Shown: positions 50,973 to 60,616, numbered from the stretch's first letter. The stretch is 64,000 nt of DNA from Pelagicoccus sp. SDUM812002 (GCF_031127835.1 NZ_JARXHX010000013.1:84793-148792), one strand, 5' to 3'. The notes: generated by a model from the letters alone, not told the origin. Program-made: numbers and translations.

Positions 50973-53264
50973 ATGCCACCCGATAACTTTAAAACCGACA
51001 CGAACTCCCCAACAGGTATCGTACTCATTCAAATCGACGGTCTGTCCCGCTTCCAGTTTGAGAGGGCGATCCACTCTGGCCGCATGCCCCATCTCAAGAA
51101 GCTCCTGAAAGCTGGGGGCTACAACCTGCATTCGTTTTATCCCGGCCAACCGAGCTGCACGCCAGCGGTCCAAGCTGAGCTTCACTACGGAGCGCTGTGC
51201 GCAACGCCAGCGTTCAGTTTCTTCGATAGAGCCACAGGCCAGAACGTACGCATGTACGACTCCGAGTGGGCAAAACGAATTGCTCAAGAATCGAAAAGCC
51301 AAGGTTCAGGCCTGCTGGAAGGGGGCTCCAGCTACGCTAACATTTACACGGGCGGAGCCCAGAAGGCTAAGTACTGCGGCGAACTGAACACTTTCGCCCA
51401 CTGGAGCAGTGAACTTTCGATACTTAGGTTGCTCAAGCTCGCCCTACGCAACCCGGCGGCTTGCTTCCGTCTGCTGAAACTTCTAGGTATCGAAATCGGG
51501 ATTGGCCTCTACGACGCGATTCGCGGTATCGTTTCCAGAGGAGACTTGGCGGCGGAGCTAACCTTCGTTCCTGCTCGCCTGGCCGTCGCCATCGCTCTGC
51601 GCGAAGCAATTCGCGGTGAGGTGCTAGACGATATAAAAGCCGGACTGCCGATCATCCACGCGAACTTTTTTGGATACGACGAGGCCGCCCATCGTCGAGG
51701 CCCTCATTCCGGTTTCGCCCATTGGACCTTGAAAGGCTTGGACCAATCGATTCGAAAAATCTATAAAGCGGCAAACCAAGCCAAGGAGCGAAACTACAGG
51801 GTAATCGTTTTCTCCGACCACGGCCAAGAGTACACACTTCCTTATTCAGAACTAGCAAACTGCTCAATTGCAGAGGGCATCGAGAAAATTCTTCCGGACG
51901 GCTTCAGGCTCTCGCCCACCAGCACCGTCGATGCCTTTATGGAACGGTCTCGAGCGTTTATCATCGATTCCACTACACACTCTACAAGCAGCGATGAAAC
52001 GACAAAATGGGTACACCTGCAAGCGATGGGACCTGTCGCCCATCTTTACGTCGATGGTGAGCTAGCCGAACACGAGCGTCTCTCTTGGGCAAAGACATGC
52101 TGTGCCAAAGCTGCGATACCGATCGCGCTCTTCGCTGGTAACAAGGGATCCGTCAGGTGCGTCACCAAAGATAAAGTTGGCGACCTCTCGATTCTTCAAA
52201 ACCTGTTGAGGGAAAGGGGGCACGAATTCGTAGAGGAAACGATCGAGGATCTCAGTGTCCTCGTAAAATCCAAATATGCAGGAGATCTCGTCCTCTTCGG
52301 CTGGCGGTCCGGAGACAAGCCCCTCACCTTCGCCGACGAACGCGGCGCCCACGCAGGCCCCGGGGCTCAAGAATGCCGAGGATTTACGATGCTTCCGGAG
52401 ACCCTCCAATGGGATCGCCCGTCCTTAAGGCCTCGGGACCTGAGAAACATCGCCCTAGCCGACCTCGGCAGATTGCCGAAAGAAAAGCCTGAGCCAAAGA
52501 TCGCTCCTAAAGTACTTCCAAAACCCGAGGCGATACGCGTCGCTAGCTATAACTTGCACGGAGGCGTAGGTATAGACCGGCGCATCGACGAAAATCGCAT
52601 GGCCCGCGCTCTTCGCCAGATAGACGCAGATGTATATTGCTTCCAGGAAGCATTCGAAAAAGCTAATGGTCCCTCACTCAAACAAGTCATCGGTCGAGTA
52701 CTCGGTACTGACTTCGAGTACCTCTTTTGCCCGCTCCATAATATAGGCCCCATGCAATATGGCTTGGCAGTCGCGAGTAAGCTCCCCCTCAACCCCCGCA
52801 AGAGTGAGGCGTTCGCACTCTCGGACGGACGATTCTCCCACCGCGAGCCGCGCGGCTCCATCTGGGCTCAAATCTCGGTACCGGGCTCTCGTCCTCTGAA
52901 CGTATTGAATACCCATTTCGGGTTGAACGGAGCGGAACGGCTTGCCCAAGCCGAGTGCCTTTTGAGCGAAGACTGGCTCGGCTCGCTTGCAAAGGAAGAT
53001 CTAGTAATCCTTTGCGGTGACTTCAATACAGGACCCCGCGGCCCCGCCTATCTCGCTTTCGCAGACAAGCTTTCCGACACTCAACTAAACGCAAACCACG
53101 GCCAGTCTTCAGCCACCTTCCTTTCTTGGGCGCCCCTTCGACGCATCGACCACATATTCGCGTCCCCCCAGCTCAAGGTTCCAGCTTCCGGCGTTCTCAG
53201 TAGCCGTAGGATAAGAAACGCATCCGATCACCTGCCAGTCTACGCCGACTTGGAGCTAGCTTAG
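50973..53264 (+). CDS. Fusion of alkaline-phosphatase-superfamily and EEP phosphodiesterase domains
   Basis: 763 residues from the ATG at 50973. The N-terminal domain (about 10-490) is a type I phosphodiesterase/phosphatase-like domain with IQIDGLSRFQFERAI (metal Asp), a helical insert, ANFFGYDEAAHRRG and VFSDHGQEY (metal Asp/His). The C-terminal domain (about 520-763) is an endonuclease/exonuclease/phosphatase fold: VASYNLHGGVG, DVYCFQEAF, GDFNTGPRGPAY and ASDHLPVYADLEL, all catalytic motifs intact. EEP members cleave phosphodiester bonds in DNA, phosphoinositides or sphingomyelin. Two phosphate-ester hydrolases in one chain point to sequential attack on one substrate (inference). It leads a five-gene operon, 6 bases before the next gene. 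Confidence 0.85.
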   Translation: MPPDNFKTDTNSPTGIVLIQIDGLSRFQFERAIHSGRMPHLKKLLKAGGYNLHSFYPGQPSCTPAVQAELHYGALCATPAFSFFDRATGQNVRMYDSEWAKRIAQESKSQGSGLLEGGSSYANIYTGGAQKAKYCGELNTFAHWSSELSILRLLKLALRNPAACFRLLKLLGIEIGIGLYDAIRGIVSRGDLAAELTFVPARLAVAIALREAIRGEVLDDIKAGLPIIHANFFGYDEAAHRRGPHSGFAHWTLKGLDQSIRKIYKAANQAKERNYRVIVFSDHGQEYTLPYSELANCSIAEGIEKILPDGFRLSPTSTVDAFMERSRAFIIDSTTHSTSSDETTKWVHLQAMGPVAHLYVDGELAEHERLSWAKTCCAKAAIPIALFAGNKGSVRCVTKDKVGDLSILQNLLRERGHEFVEETIEDLSVLVKSKYAGDLVLFGWRSGDKPLTFADERGAHAGPGAQECRGFTMLPETLQWDRPSLRPRDLRNIALADLGRLPKEKPEPKIAPKVLPKPEAIRVASYNLHGGVGIDRRIDENRMARALRQIDADVYCFQEAFEKANGPSLKQVIGRVLGTDFEYLFCPLHNIGPMQYGLAVASKLPLNPRKSEAFALSDGRFSHREPRGSIWAQISVPGSRPLNVLNTHFGLNGAERLAQAECLLSEDWLGSLAKEDLVILCGDFNTGPRGPAYLAFADKLSDTQLNANHGQSSATFLSWAPLRRIDHIFASPQLKVPASGVLSSRRIRNASDHLPVYADLELA

Positions 53265-53270
53265 CCGAAC

Positions 53271-53948
53271 ATGAATACAACCGATAAAAAAACTCGTTCC
53301 ATAATGGCTGGGGCTATACTTGCCACCATCGTCGCCGTATCAGTGTACTTGACATTCCACTACGACATAACCTGGGAACAAGTCAAATCTACAGTGCAGA
53401 ACGCGCCCGCTTGGATCTTTCTGGTTACGCTCGTCTTTCTTCCCCCTCTCGGACTTCCTCTTTCGATTTTCCTATTCGCGGTGGGGGCCCGATTCGGCCT
53501 CGTACTGGGAGCCACCGTAGCATGCGGAGCCATCATCGCTCATCACTTAATCTCACTGTATTTGATCAGATACATATCCGGCTTCTTTTCCAGTAACCAA
53601 AATCAAAAGGGCCTTTGGCAAACACTTGAGAAAAAGTCTGGAGGAAACTCCAGCAAGCTTCTCTTCCTATGGGGGCTCCTTCCAGGACTACCCTATGTCG
53701 TCAAACTTTACCTACCGTTAGCGATGGGCGTGAAGGCGTCACCCTACTTACGCTGGAACAGCGCCGGCCACGTCATCGGGGCTATTCTCTTCGTAAGCTT
53801 CGGAGACGCGATTTTCGAAGGAGTGAACCCCGGAGTCGTGATCGTCATTATTCTCGGCATCGCTCTCAGCATCGGACTGAAAATCTACCGGGATCGCCTC
53901 AAAAAGAACGGTGGCAAACAAAAGGCCACCCCTAGCGAAGCAACCTAA
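53271..53948 (+). CDS. TVP38/TMEM64 (VTT, DedA-like) membrane protein
   Basis: A 225-residue polytopic protein with about five or six helices. Motifs: LPPLGLPLSIFLFAVGARFG, GATVACGAIIAHHLISLYLIRY and LLPGLPYVVKLYLPLAMGV, typical of the VTT fold whose DedA and TMEM41B relatives move lipids or lipid carriers across membranes. Its position between a phosphodiesterase fusion and glycan enzymes suggests lipid or lipid-linked sugar handling (inference). Confidence 0.88.
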   Translation: MNTTDKKTRSIMAGAILATIVAVSVYLTFHYDITWEQVKSTVQNAPAWIFLVTLVFLPPLGLPLSIFLFAVGARFGLVLGATVACGAIIAHHLISLYLIRYISGFFSSNQNQKGLWQTLEKKSGGNSSKLLFLWGLLPGLPYVVKLYLPLAMGVKASPYLRWNSAGHVIGAILFVSFGDAIFEGVNPGVVIVIILGIALSIGLKIYRDRLKKNGGKQKATPSEAT

Positions 53949-53965
53949 ACAACACTTAAGCCACA

Positions 53966-56236
53966 ATGGGAATTGAAAAATGGATACCATGGCAGCTAAT
54001 CGCCAGAAAAGCTGCGAAAGCATACGGTTTCAACGATCCGGTGAAAACGCTTGAGCGCATTCGGAAATTTAGCCGCCCCTCTGAAACCAACGAACCGATC
54101 GAGCTCCTGAGGGCTGGGTTCGCTTTCCATGCCCGCGGATTGGCAAACACCAAAGCCATACAGAACAACCTCGATTGGATCTGGCCCTACTGGATACAGA
54201 GACAATACAAACCGCTCGACGAAGCCTTCATACCGCGAGCCTTCTCATTCAGCCACATAAACCTGACCCACCGCAACTGGACCGCTGTCAGTGTGCCCGA
54301 CAGCGAGGACTACGCCATCGTCGACCCGCGCGGGCTTATCACCCCGTTCCACGACTCCTGGTCGCTCGACTTCTGGATGGTCACGGACACCGGCAAATGG
54401 TTCTTGCCTTGTCGCGAAGACAAAGTGGTTCAATCCCTTTCGACCGGAGACGAGATCGCCGTTACGACATCCTTCGATCGCGATGGCTTCAACTTGACTA
54501 CAAAGGTTCACATGAGACGCGAACCTACGACCCAACGGGTCGAACTTTTTATCGAACTAAACTGCTCGTCACGCGAACCTGCGAAACTCGTGGCTGCCGT
54601 CCGGCCGTACAACCCGGAAGGCATCCAGTTTGTCGATACAATAGATATTGTTAGCAATCGCAGGACTCTCGCCGTCAACGAGCTTCATCAAATAATCTTC
54701 TCCGAGCCACCAAGCCATTTCTCGCTGAGCAACTACCATGAAGGAGACGTCTCTCACTGCCTCAACGAACCCGCAAACGAGAACTTTATAGCATGCGACG
54801 CTGGCATGGCCAGCGCGGCTGCAGTTTTTCCGATCGAAGCGGGACAGACAAGAAATTGCCATATCACAATTCCCGTCTCAAGCCCGAGCGATGAGGTCCC
54901 CCAAAGCGCCTTGACGTGGGAAAACAAACTCGCCGGTACAACGAAGCTGAGTCTGCCCAACGAGGCGGAGGAAATACAGTTCCAGCAATCACTGCAGACC
55001 CTCGCTCAACTCAGCCCTCAAGACATTTACCCAGGCCCGTACACTTACCGCCGCTTCTGGTTCAGGGATGCTTGCCTCATTGCCCATGCCTTATTGCGCA
55101 CGGGGCAGGAGGCCGTCTGCCGCCGCGCTCTTGAGCAATTCCCAGAACGCCAAACCAAGAACGGCTACTTCCTATCGCAAGAAGGCGAATGGGACTCGAA
55201 CGGCCAAGTTCTTTGGATCTACGACCTCTACGAGAAACTCACCGGCAAACAAATCCCGGACACGTGTTTCAATACCGTAAAACCAGCTATTAAGTGGATC
55301 ACGAACAAACGCTGCGACGCAAAGGGCACCGCTCATGAAGGCCTCTTGCCCGCTGGTTTCAGCGCTGAACATTTCGGTCCTAACGACTTCTACTACTGGG
55401 ATGACTTCTGGGCTGTAGGAGGGCTACGCGCCGCCCACTCCATGCTCAAACGGCGCAACATGGATGAACCAGCCGGCATCGCTATCGACCTTTCTAACGA
55501 ATTGCTCAAGAGCATCGAAAAGTCTCTCGACCAAATCGCATCTCGAAGCGCCAAAGGTCGACTGCCCGCTTCGCCTTACCGCCGTATGGATTCTGGAGCG
55601 ATTGGCTCCCTCGTATCCGACTATCCCTTACAAATATGGCCCGCAGGCGAGAAACGCGTAATGGAGACGGCCAAGTTCCTAAACGAAAACTGCATCGTCG
55701 ACGGAGCGTTTTTTCAAGACATGATACACTCAGGCCTAAACATCTACCTGAGTCTCGACCTTGCCCAAACGTTTCTCCGGGCGGGCGATCCGCAGTGGGA
55801 ACCCCTCGCCCAACGCTGCCTCGAACTGGCGACTCAAACTGGGCAATGGCCTGAGGCGATCAACCCACGTACGGGAGGAGGATGCATGGGTGACGGCCAG
55901 CACGCTTGGGCGGCAGCCGAGTGGCTGCTTCTCGCACTCAATCGAATCGTCAGGGAGGAAGGTCAGCAACTAGTAATCGGATCAGGTATCACCAAAGAGT
56001 GGATACAGTCCGGAAAGCCCATGTCCCTCAAGGATGCCCCCACTTCTCACGGGCCAGTTTCAGTCGTAATCAGGGCTCTAGATGAAGACGAAATCCACGT
56101 GCAAATCGACCTCGATTCACGCCAAGCGAGCGAGCCCATAATCTCGTACAAAATACCTGGATACGAAAAAAAGGAGGGGCAAGCCCTCTACGAAGTCACT
56201 TTGAGCAAAGAAGATTCACTTAAATTACAGTTATGA
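53966..56236 (+). CDS. (alpha/alpha)6-barrel glycosidase, GH63/debranching-like
   Basis: A 756-residue protein. The first half is beta-sandwich rich; the second half (about 350-660) has the alpha-toroid pattern of amylo-1,6-glucosidase and GH63-type enzymes: GPYTYRRFWFRDACLIAHALL with candidate acidic residue, EGEWDSNGQVLWIYDLY, DFYYWDDFWAVGGLRAA and GGCMGDGQHAWAAAEW. There is no signal peptide, so it is probably cytosolic. It likely trims or transfers alpha-linked glucose or mannose. The stop overlaps the GT4 start (ATGA), so the hydrolase and transferase are made together. Confidence 0.8.
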   Translation: MGIEKWIPWQLIARKAAKAYGFNDPVKTLERIRKFSRPSETNEPIELLRAGFAFHARGLANTKAIQNNLDWIWPYWIQRQYKPLDEAFIPRAFSFSHINLTHRNWTAVSVPDSEDYAIVDPRGLITPFHDSWSLDFWMVTDTGKWFLPCREDKVVQSLSTGDEIAVTTSFDRDGFNLTTKVHMRREPTTQRVELFIELNCSSREPAKLVAAVRPYNPEGIQFVDTIDIVSNRRTLAVNELHQIIFSEPPSHFSLSNYHEGDVSHCLNEPANENFIACDAGMASAAAVFPIEAGQTRNCHITIPVSSPSDEVPQSALTWENKLAGTTKLSLPNEAEEIQFQQSLQTLAQLSPQDIYPGPYTYRRFWFRDACLIAHALLRTGQEAVCRRALEQFPERQTKNGYFLSQEGEWDSNGQVLWIYDLYEKLTGKQIPDTCFNTVKPAIKWITNKRCDAKGTAHEGLLPAGFSAEHFGPNDFYYWDDFWAVGGLRAAHSMLKRRNMDEPAGIAIDLSNELLKSIEKSLDQIASRSAKGRLPASPYRRMDSGAIGSLVSDYPLQIWPAGEKRVMETAKFLNENCIVDGAFFQDMIHSGLNIYLSLDLAQTFLRAGDPQWEPLAQRCLELATQTGQWPEAINPRTGGGCMGDGQHAWAAAEWLLLALNRIVREEGQQLVIGSGITKEWIQSGKPMSLKDAPTSHGPVSVVIRALDEDEIHVQIDLDSRQASEPIISYKIPGYEKKEGQALYEVTLSKEDSLKLQL

Positions 56237-57498
56237 AAATCGCCATGTTCACCAACACGTACCTTCCACACGTGGGAGGAGTAGCTCGCTCCGTCAGCAG
56301 CTTCGCCAACGCCTATCGGGAGTTGGGACATCAATGCCTCGTGATCTCGCCTGAATTCGAAGAGAAGATCCCTGACGAACAGGACGTCTACCGTGTCCCC
56401 GCTATCACCAACTTTAACGATAGTGGATTTTCATTCCAACTTCCCTTTGTCGGCAACGTTGCTGGCCAACTCGATGAGTTCGAGCCCGACATCATCCACT
56501 CTCATCATCCCTTCCTTCTAGGCGACACCGCCCTGCGAGCCGCCTATACGCGGGACATACCGATCGTTTTCACCCACCACACACTTTACGAGGAGTACAC
56601 AAACTATCTCCCCTTCGACAGCGACTTCACAAAAAAAGCTGCCATGGAACTCGCTACGGGCTTTGCGAACGCATGCTCTATGGTGCTAGCTCCGAGCAGT
56701 AGCCTAGAAAAGCTTATCCTCGATCGCGGCGTGCACATCCCGGTGAAGGTACAGCCTACCGGTATCGACGTGGACGCGTTCGCCAAGGGTAGAGGTGAGA
56801 CCTTTCGCAAGACCTATGACATTCCTGAAAACGCACCTCTCGTGGGACACGTTGGCCGCATCGCCAAGGAGAAAAACCTACCCTTCCTGGCAGAAGCGGT
56901 AAGCTCCGCTCTGGAAGCAGTTCCTGAGGCTTACTTCGCGTTGGTGGGCACCGGCGAGGAGGATGAGCACATCCACGAGCTTCTCTCATCGAAAGGACTG
57001 GGTAAAAGGTTCGTCGCAACCGGCTCTCTTCAAGGCACGGACCTTGCTGACGCCTACGCCAGCTTCGATCTCTTCGCCTTTGCATCGCAAAGTGAAACTC
57101 AAGGTCTCGTTCTCGCCGAAGCAATGGCCGGAAACTCCCCGGTCATCGCCCTATCCGGCCCCGGAGTCACCGACGTTCTCGAACACGAAAAGAACGGCAT
57201 CCTCCTCGCCGAAGACGCGAGCAAAGAAGAATATTCCAAGGCCCTCACCACCCTGCTCAGAGAACCCGAGAAACTCGAGACCTACTCCCGGGCTGCTCGG
57301 GAGAAGGCGGATCAATTCTCCATTCTCCGAACTGCCGAATCCGCCTTGGAGCACTACCGAGAATGTATTGAAAATCACGCAAGTTGGATCGAGGGCACTG
57401 GCATCGAGAACTTCGATAGGGTGATCGCTGCCCTGGAGGGCGAACTTCAATTACTCAAGGTCAAAACGGCCACCGTCTCAACCGCGATCATAAACTAG
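56233..57498 (+). CDS. GT4 glycosyltransferase, glycolipid-synthase-like
   Basis: A 421-residue GT-B retaining transferase. N-terminal acceptor domain: MFTNTYLPHVGGVARSV, IIHSHHPFLLGDTALR and FTHHTLYEEYTNY. The C-terminal donor domain has GHVGRIAKEKNLPFL and the EX7E-type motif SETQGLVLAEAM. It resembles diacylglycerol glucosyl- and mannosyl-transferases that use lipid acceptors, as I recall them; this is not provable here. It is coupled to the glycosidase. Confidence 0.88.
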   Translation: MKIAMFTNTYLPHVGGVARSVSSFANAYRELGHQCLVISPEFEEKIPDEQDVYRVPAITNFNDSGFSFQLPFVGNVAGQLDEFEPDIIHSHHPFLLGDTALRAAYTRDIPIVFTHHTLYEEYTNYLPFDSDFTKKAAMELATGFANACSMVLAPSSSLEKLILDRGVHIPVKVQPTGIDVDAFAKGRGETFRKTYDIPENAPLVGHVGRIAKEKNLPFLAEAVSSALEAVPEAYFALVGTGEEDEHIHELLSSKGLGKRFVATGSLQGTDLADAYASFDLFAFASQSETQGLVLAEAMAGNSPVIALSGPGVTDVLEHEKNGILLAEDASKEEYSKALTTLLREPEKLETYSRAAREKADQFSILRTAESALEHYRECIENHASWIEGTGIENFDRVIAALEGELQLLKVKTATVSTAIIN

Positions 57499-57521
57499 AA
57501 AAGCCCCTCTCCCACCCTTCC

Positions 57522-58616
57522 ATGCCCTCTACTCCTTCTTCCGAAAAACAGGACCGACTTCGTAACGACCACTTAGGCATTTCGCTTATTTCAAAGTACT
57601 ACGGTATCGTTTTCTCCATCATCATCTTCGTGACGCTCTACATCGCGAGAGGTTTCCTGCTTCCGGTTTTTGCGGCTCTTTTAATCAGTTACACGCTCGT
57701 TCCAGCCGTCAGGCTTCTTTGCCACTTTCACATCCCGAGAGTACTCGCTGCGTTCGTCGTCGTCGCAGTCGCTTTCTCAGCCGCGATATATAGCTTAGTC
57801 GCCCTTTCCGGCCCCGCAGTGGCATGGCTGGAGAAAGCACCAGAGAGCTTCGACAAGCTCAGTGAGCTAACTGAAGTACTCAAGAGGCCGGTAGAAAACG
57901 TAAATGCTGCCACTGAGCAGCTGAACGAGATGACCAAAGGGGATGAGAGAAAACGGCCGTTAGTCGTGCGCTTGGAAGATTCGAGCATCGGCGACTTGAT
58001 CCTTAGCCAAACCCCAATCGTCATCGGAGCAGCCATATCTACGCTTATCCTTCTCTTTTTCCTCCTCGCATTCGGCAACGTCCTCCTGAAGCGAATAGTG
58101 GAAATTTCGCCCCGCTTATCTGACAAAAAGCGCACCGTCGATATAGCACGAAAAATTGAGTCCAGCGTTTCCCGCTACCTCGTAACGGTGTTGGCCATAA
58201 ATGTTTGCCTCGGATGTTGCGTCGCACTGAGCCTACACCTGCTCGACTTCGCAGACCCAATATTTTGGGGAGTCATGGCGACGACATTTAACTTCATACC
58301 CTACTTGGGAGCCGTAGCAGGAGTCTGCCTCCTCACTTTCGCCTCCATGAGCACCTCTGGCGACTTGGAATATGCCCTACTGTGTCCTGCTGTCTACTTC
58401 GTGCTAACGCTGATTGAAGGAAATCTGGTGACGCCCTTCATCTTAGGTCAATCGTTTACCGTAAACCCAATCTTCATCATTCTAGTGCTTCTGTTCTTGG
58501 GTTGGCTATGGGGAATACCGGGCGCGATCATGGCTGTGCCCCTACTCGTCGTCCTTAAATCTGCGGCTCAAGAATTCGAAAGCACCCGGTCCATTGCCGT
58601 GCTACTGAGCAAGTGA
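57522..58616 (+). CDS. AI-2E-family transporter
   Basis: A 364-residue membrane protein. Two N-terminal helices include ARGFLLPVFAALLISYTLVPAV; then come a central soluble part, LFFLLAFGNVLLKRI, and a C-terminal block with the family-typical PYLGAVAGVCLLTFA, FVLTLIEGNLVTPFILGQSFTVNPIFIILVLLFLGWLWGIPGAIMAVPLL. Members export AI-2 or exchange Na+/H+; none is assured here. It follows the GT4 gene by 23 bases, so it probably belongs to the operon. Confidence 0.9.
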   Translation: MPSTPSSEKQDRLRNDHLGISLISKYYGIVFSIIIFVTLYIARGFLLPVFAALLISYTLVPAVRLLCHFHIPRVLAAFVVVAVAFSAAIYSLVALSGPAVAWLEKAPESFDKLSELTEVLKRPVENVNAATEQLNEMTKGDERKRPLVVRLEDSSIGDLILSQTPIVIGAAISTLILLFFLLAFGNVLLKRIVEISPRLSDKKRTVDIARKIESSVSRYLVTVLAINVCLGCCVALSLHLLDFADPIFWGVMATTFNFIPYLGAVAGVCLLTFASMSTSGDLEYALLCPAVYFVLTLIEGNLVTPFILGQSFTVNPIFIILVLLFLGWLWGIPGAIMAVPLLVVLKSAAQEFESTRSIAVLLSK

Positions 58617-58882
58617 CGGGAACCTCAAAATGCAATAGGGTACATGCCAATTGCATCAACACCCGCCCCTAATTTGACCTTTCCTCACGTAAGGCGTGAA
58701 GGTTTTCATGACTACTATCAGAGGGAACGCAATGAGAACTCCCTAAACTTACAACTCAAAGGCTAATCTGGCGCAGAAATTGAAAAGGAGGCCAAAACAA
58801 AACACTCGCGAAAGCGTTAAGCTGAGGCCTCCAAGGGGCGGCAGCAATGGCCCTTCCGCACTACCAAAGCAAAATCCGCCTC
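58617..58882. other. Intergenic region with short inverted repeats
   Basis: About 265 bases. ATGCAAT (58630-58636) and ATTGCAT (58650-58656) form a weak inverted repeat, and CTCACG...CGTGAAGG near 58684-58703 is another. No gene seen; the operon may end here without a strong terminator. Confidence 0.4.
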
Positions 58883-59287
58883 ATGAAAATCTTCACAACC
58901 ACACAAAGCCATAACATCGAAACGCAAAGCCCGACTGCCAGTGAAACCTGGAACACCTGGGAATCTTGCAAATTTGCTACGATCGCTTCTGGCGAATCCC
59001 TTCTCCACCGGATTAACTTCATCATGCAAAAACTCGATGGGGAAGAATGGCTGCCCAAGGGATTGAAGTGGCAAGTCCAAGACGGTTGTGATCGGATCAT
59101 TGAATCATACCGGTCTGGGGACCTGAACCCGGCAAATGCCCAGCGACTTGTCGAAGAGCTTGCCTCCACAAGCTACAGCTACGAGGACCTGACGCTACAA
59201 TCGAGTACCTTATGCCAAATCCGAACGCTCGATCTGGAAATGAATGATCACCTCAGCCAGTACGATACGCATCCTCGTGCTGTTTAG
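58883..59287 (+). CDS. Small hypothetical protein
   Basis: Taken from the ATG at 58883, 134 residues; a start at 58847 would add 12. Polar and helical (SCKFATIASGESLLHRINFIMQKLDGEEWLPKGLKWQVQDGCDRIIESY), no signal or membrane segment. I do not recognise it. The terminator downstream and the intact long frame support a real gene, but it could be lineage-specific. Confidence 0.55.
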   Translation: MKIFTTTQSHNIETQSPTASETWNTWESCKFATIASGESLLHRINFIMQKLDGEEWLPKGLKWQVQDGCDRIIESYRSGDLNPANAQRLVEELASTSYSYEDLTLQSSTLCQIRTLDLEMNDHLSQYDTHPRAV

Positions 59288-59360
59288 CGCCACTCCTTAG
59301 AACAATCATCTTTGGCAAAATCCGGCCGGCTCTCTTTATCAGGCAGCTGAATTAGAGGAG

Positions 59361-59402
59361 AAAAAAGAGGGAAGCCGCTTAGCAGCTTCCCTCTTTTGTT
59401 TT
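59361..59402. terminator. Bidirectional intrinsic terminator
   Basis: Stem AGAGGGAAGC / GCTTCCCTCT flanked by A6 on the left and T-rich sequence on the right, so it can stop both the + strand hypothetical gene and the minus-strand dps. Confidence 0.88.
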
Positions 59403-59424
59403 AAATCAACTCGCGCACAGAATT

Positions 59425-59901
59425 CTACTTCGCCGCCAAATAACTGCTCAACATCCAAGCTACTTTTTCGTGAACTTGGATTCTCGCTATCATCAAGTCT
59501 TCAGTCTGATCATCACCTCCGTCAGCAGCTGTGTCGCGAGCGGCTTTAAGATTTTCAATCAGCAAGCGGTGAGATTTATCGAGATGAGAAACCATCTCTT
59601 CAGCTGAAGCATCTTCGCCGATCTCCTTGATTTCCGACATGTCAGAGAGTCGACGCAGTCCGCCGGGAGCCTTGCTCCCTAAAGCCCTCACTCTTTCCGC
59701 GATCTCATCGATCGCCGCGAATAGCTCTACGTACTGCTCTTCAAAAGCGTTGTGCAGGGAAAAGAATCCATGTCCTGTGACATTCCAATGGCAATGGTGC
59801 AACTGGCCTAGCAGAGCATAGCTATCTGCGATCACTTGCCTCAGTCCATTAACCACAGGGTCCGTTTTTCCTTTATTCTGTTTCTTCGTTTTTTTCTTCA
59901 T
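59425..59901 (-). CDS. dps: Dps-family ferritin-like protein
   Basis: A 158-residue four-helix protein that forms a 12-mer shell, oxidises and stores iron, and often coats DNA. The ferroxidase site is shared between subunits: QLHHCHWNVTG, FFSLHNAFEEQY and the acidic AAIDEIAERV. The Lys-rich N-terminus (MKKKTKKQNKGK) could bind DNA, as in E. coli Dps. Single gene with terminator; it heads the stress block at the end of the window. Confidence 0.93.
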   Translation of the reverse strand: MKKKTKKQNKGKTDPVVNGLRQVIADSYALLGQLHHCHWNVTGHGFFSLHNAFEEQYVELFAAIDEIAERVRALGSKAPGGLRRLSDMSEIKEIGEDASAEEMVSHLDKSHRLLIENLKAARDTAADGGDDQTEDLMIARIQVHEKVAWMLSSYLAAK

Positions 59902-60244
59902 AAGGTATAGTTTCGAATTTGTACTTAGACTAGCGTAGCCCTAAACGCGGCAGCAAGCAACGGGGAAACGCTCAGCTTTCTCACACAACGATCTGCTTCG
60001 TCAGAACGCCAAAATCATGCCAAGCGGCTGGAGTACCTTTTTTGCCCTTACAAAATGCATTTTGCACTAACATCATCGTTTGTGATGCAAAGAGCACTGA
60101 ACCACCTGCCATCGCCATTTCCACAAACGGCTCTATACAAAACCGCTTTCTAACGCTCGGCGCTCTGAAGCACCGCCTTGGCACGCTTTCTGTGGATGCA
60201 GCGCAGCCATGAGCGAATTTGAGGGTAAGATCTTAATTGGAGAT
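59902..60244. other. Intergenic region with a perfect 14-bp palindrome
   Basis: About 340 bases between dps and the DUF4112 stop. CAAAATGCATTTTG at 60051-60064 is a perfect palindrome. Short open frames have no family match. Nothing else supported. Confidence 0.4.
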
Positions 60245-60616
60245 TTATCGCTCCAGACGAGACCTCAGAATCTCGGCGTTCTTCAAATTTGCTTTGAATC
60301 CCACGTCGAAGAGGTCACCAACCAAAGGGACACTGCCGACCACGAAATCAATGGCTTGGTTGCCTATCAGACGGAGGCACACGCCCCAGCCTAAATTATA
60401 ATGGCACGCCACTTCCAAATAATATATCAAAGGCGCAACGCCAATCAGATCGCCAACTCCAGGAATCAAACCAAATATACTATCCCACCCCATGCGGAAA
60501 CGCGTGCCCGGAATTTTAAACGCGGAATCGTAGAATCGCGCCATTTTATCAAGTCGGGCCAAAGTTGAACTCACGTCTCTCGGAGCTACCTCCGTCTTCT
60601 GAACTGTTCCATTCAT
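60245..60616 (-). CDS. DUF4112 membrane protein
   Basis: A 123-residue protein from the ATG at 60616; upstream codons are unlike the family. The DUF4112 core is clear: FKIPGTRFRMGWDSIFGLIPGVGDLIG, then a hydrophobic YYLEVACHYNLG region and QAIDFVVGSVPLVGDLFDVGFKANLKNAEIL. Two or three membrane-associated segments. Function unknown; often near stress or envelope genes. Confidence 0.85.
   Translation of the reverse strand: MNGTVQKTEVAPRDVSSTLARLDKMARFYDSAFKIPGTRFRMGWDSIFGLIPGVGDLIGVAPLIYYLEVACHYNLGWGVCLRLIGNQAIDFVVGSVPLVGDLFDVGFKANLKNAEILRSRLER

Noticed and set aside
59981..60184. 67-codon minus-strand frame between dps and DUF4112
   Set aside because: No family match, no ribosome site, irregular composition.
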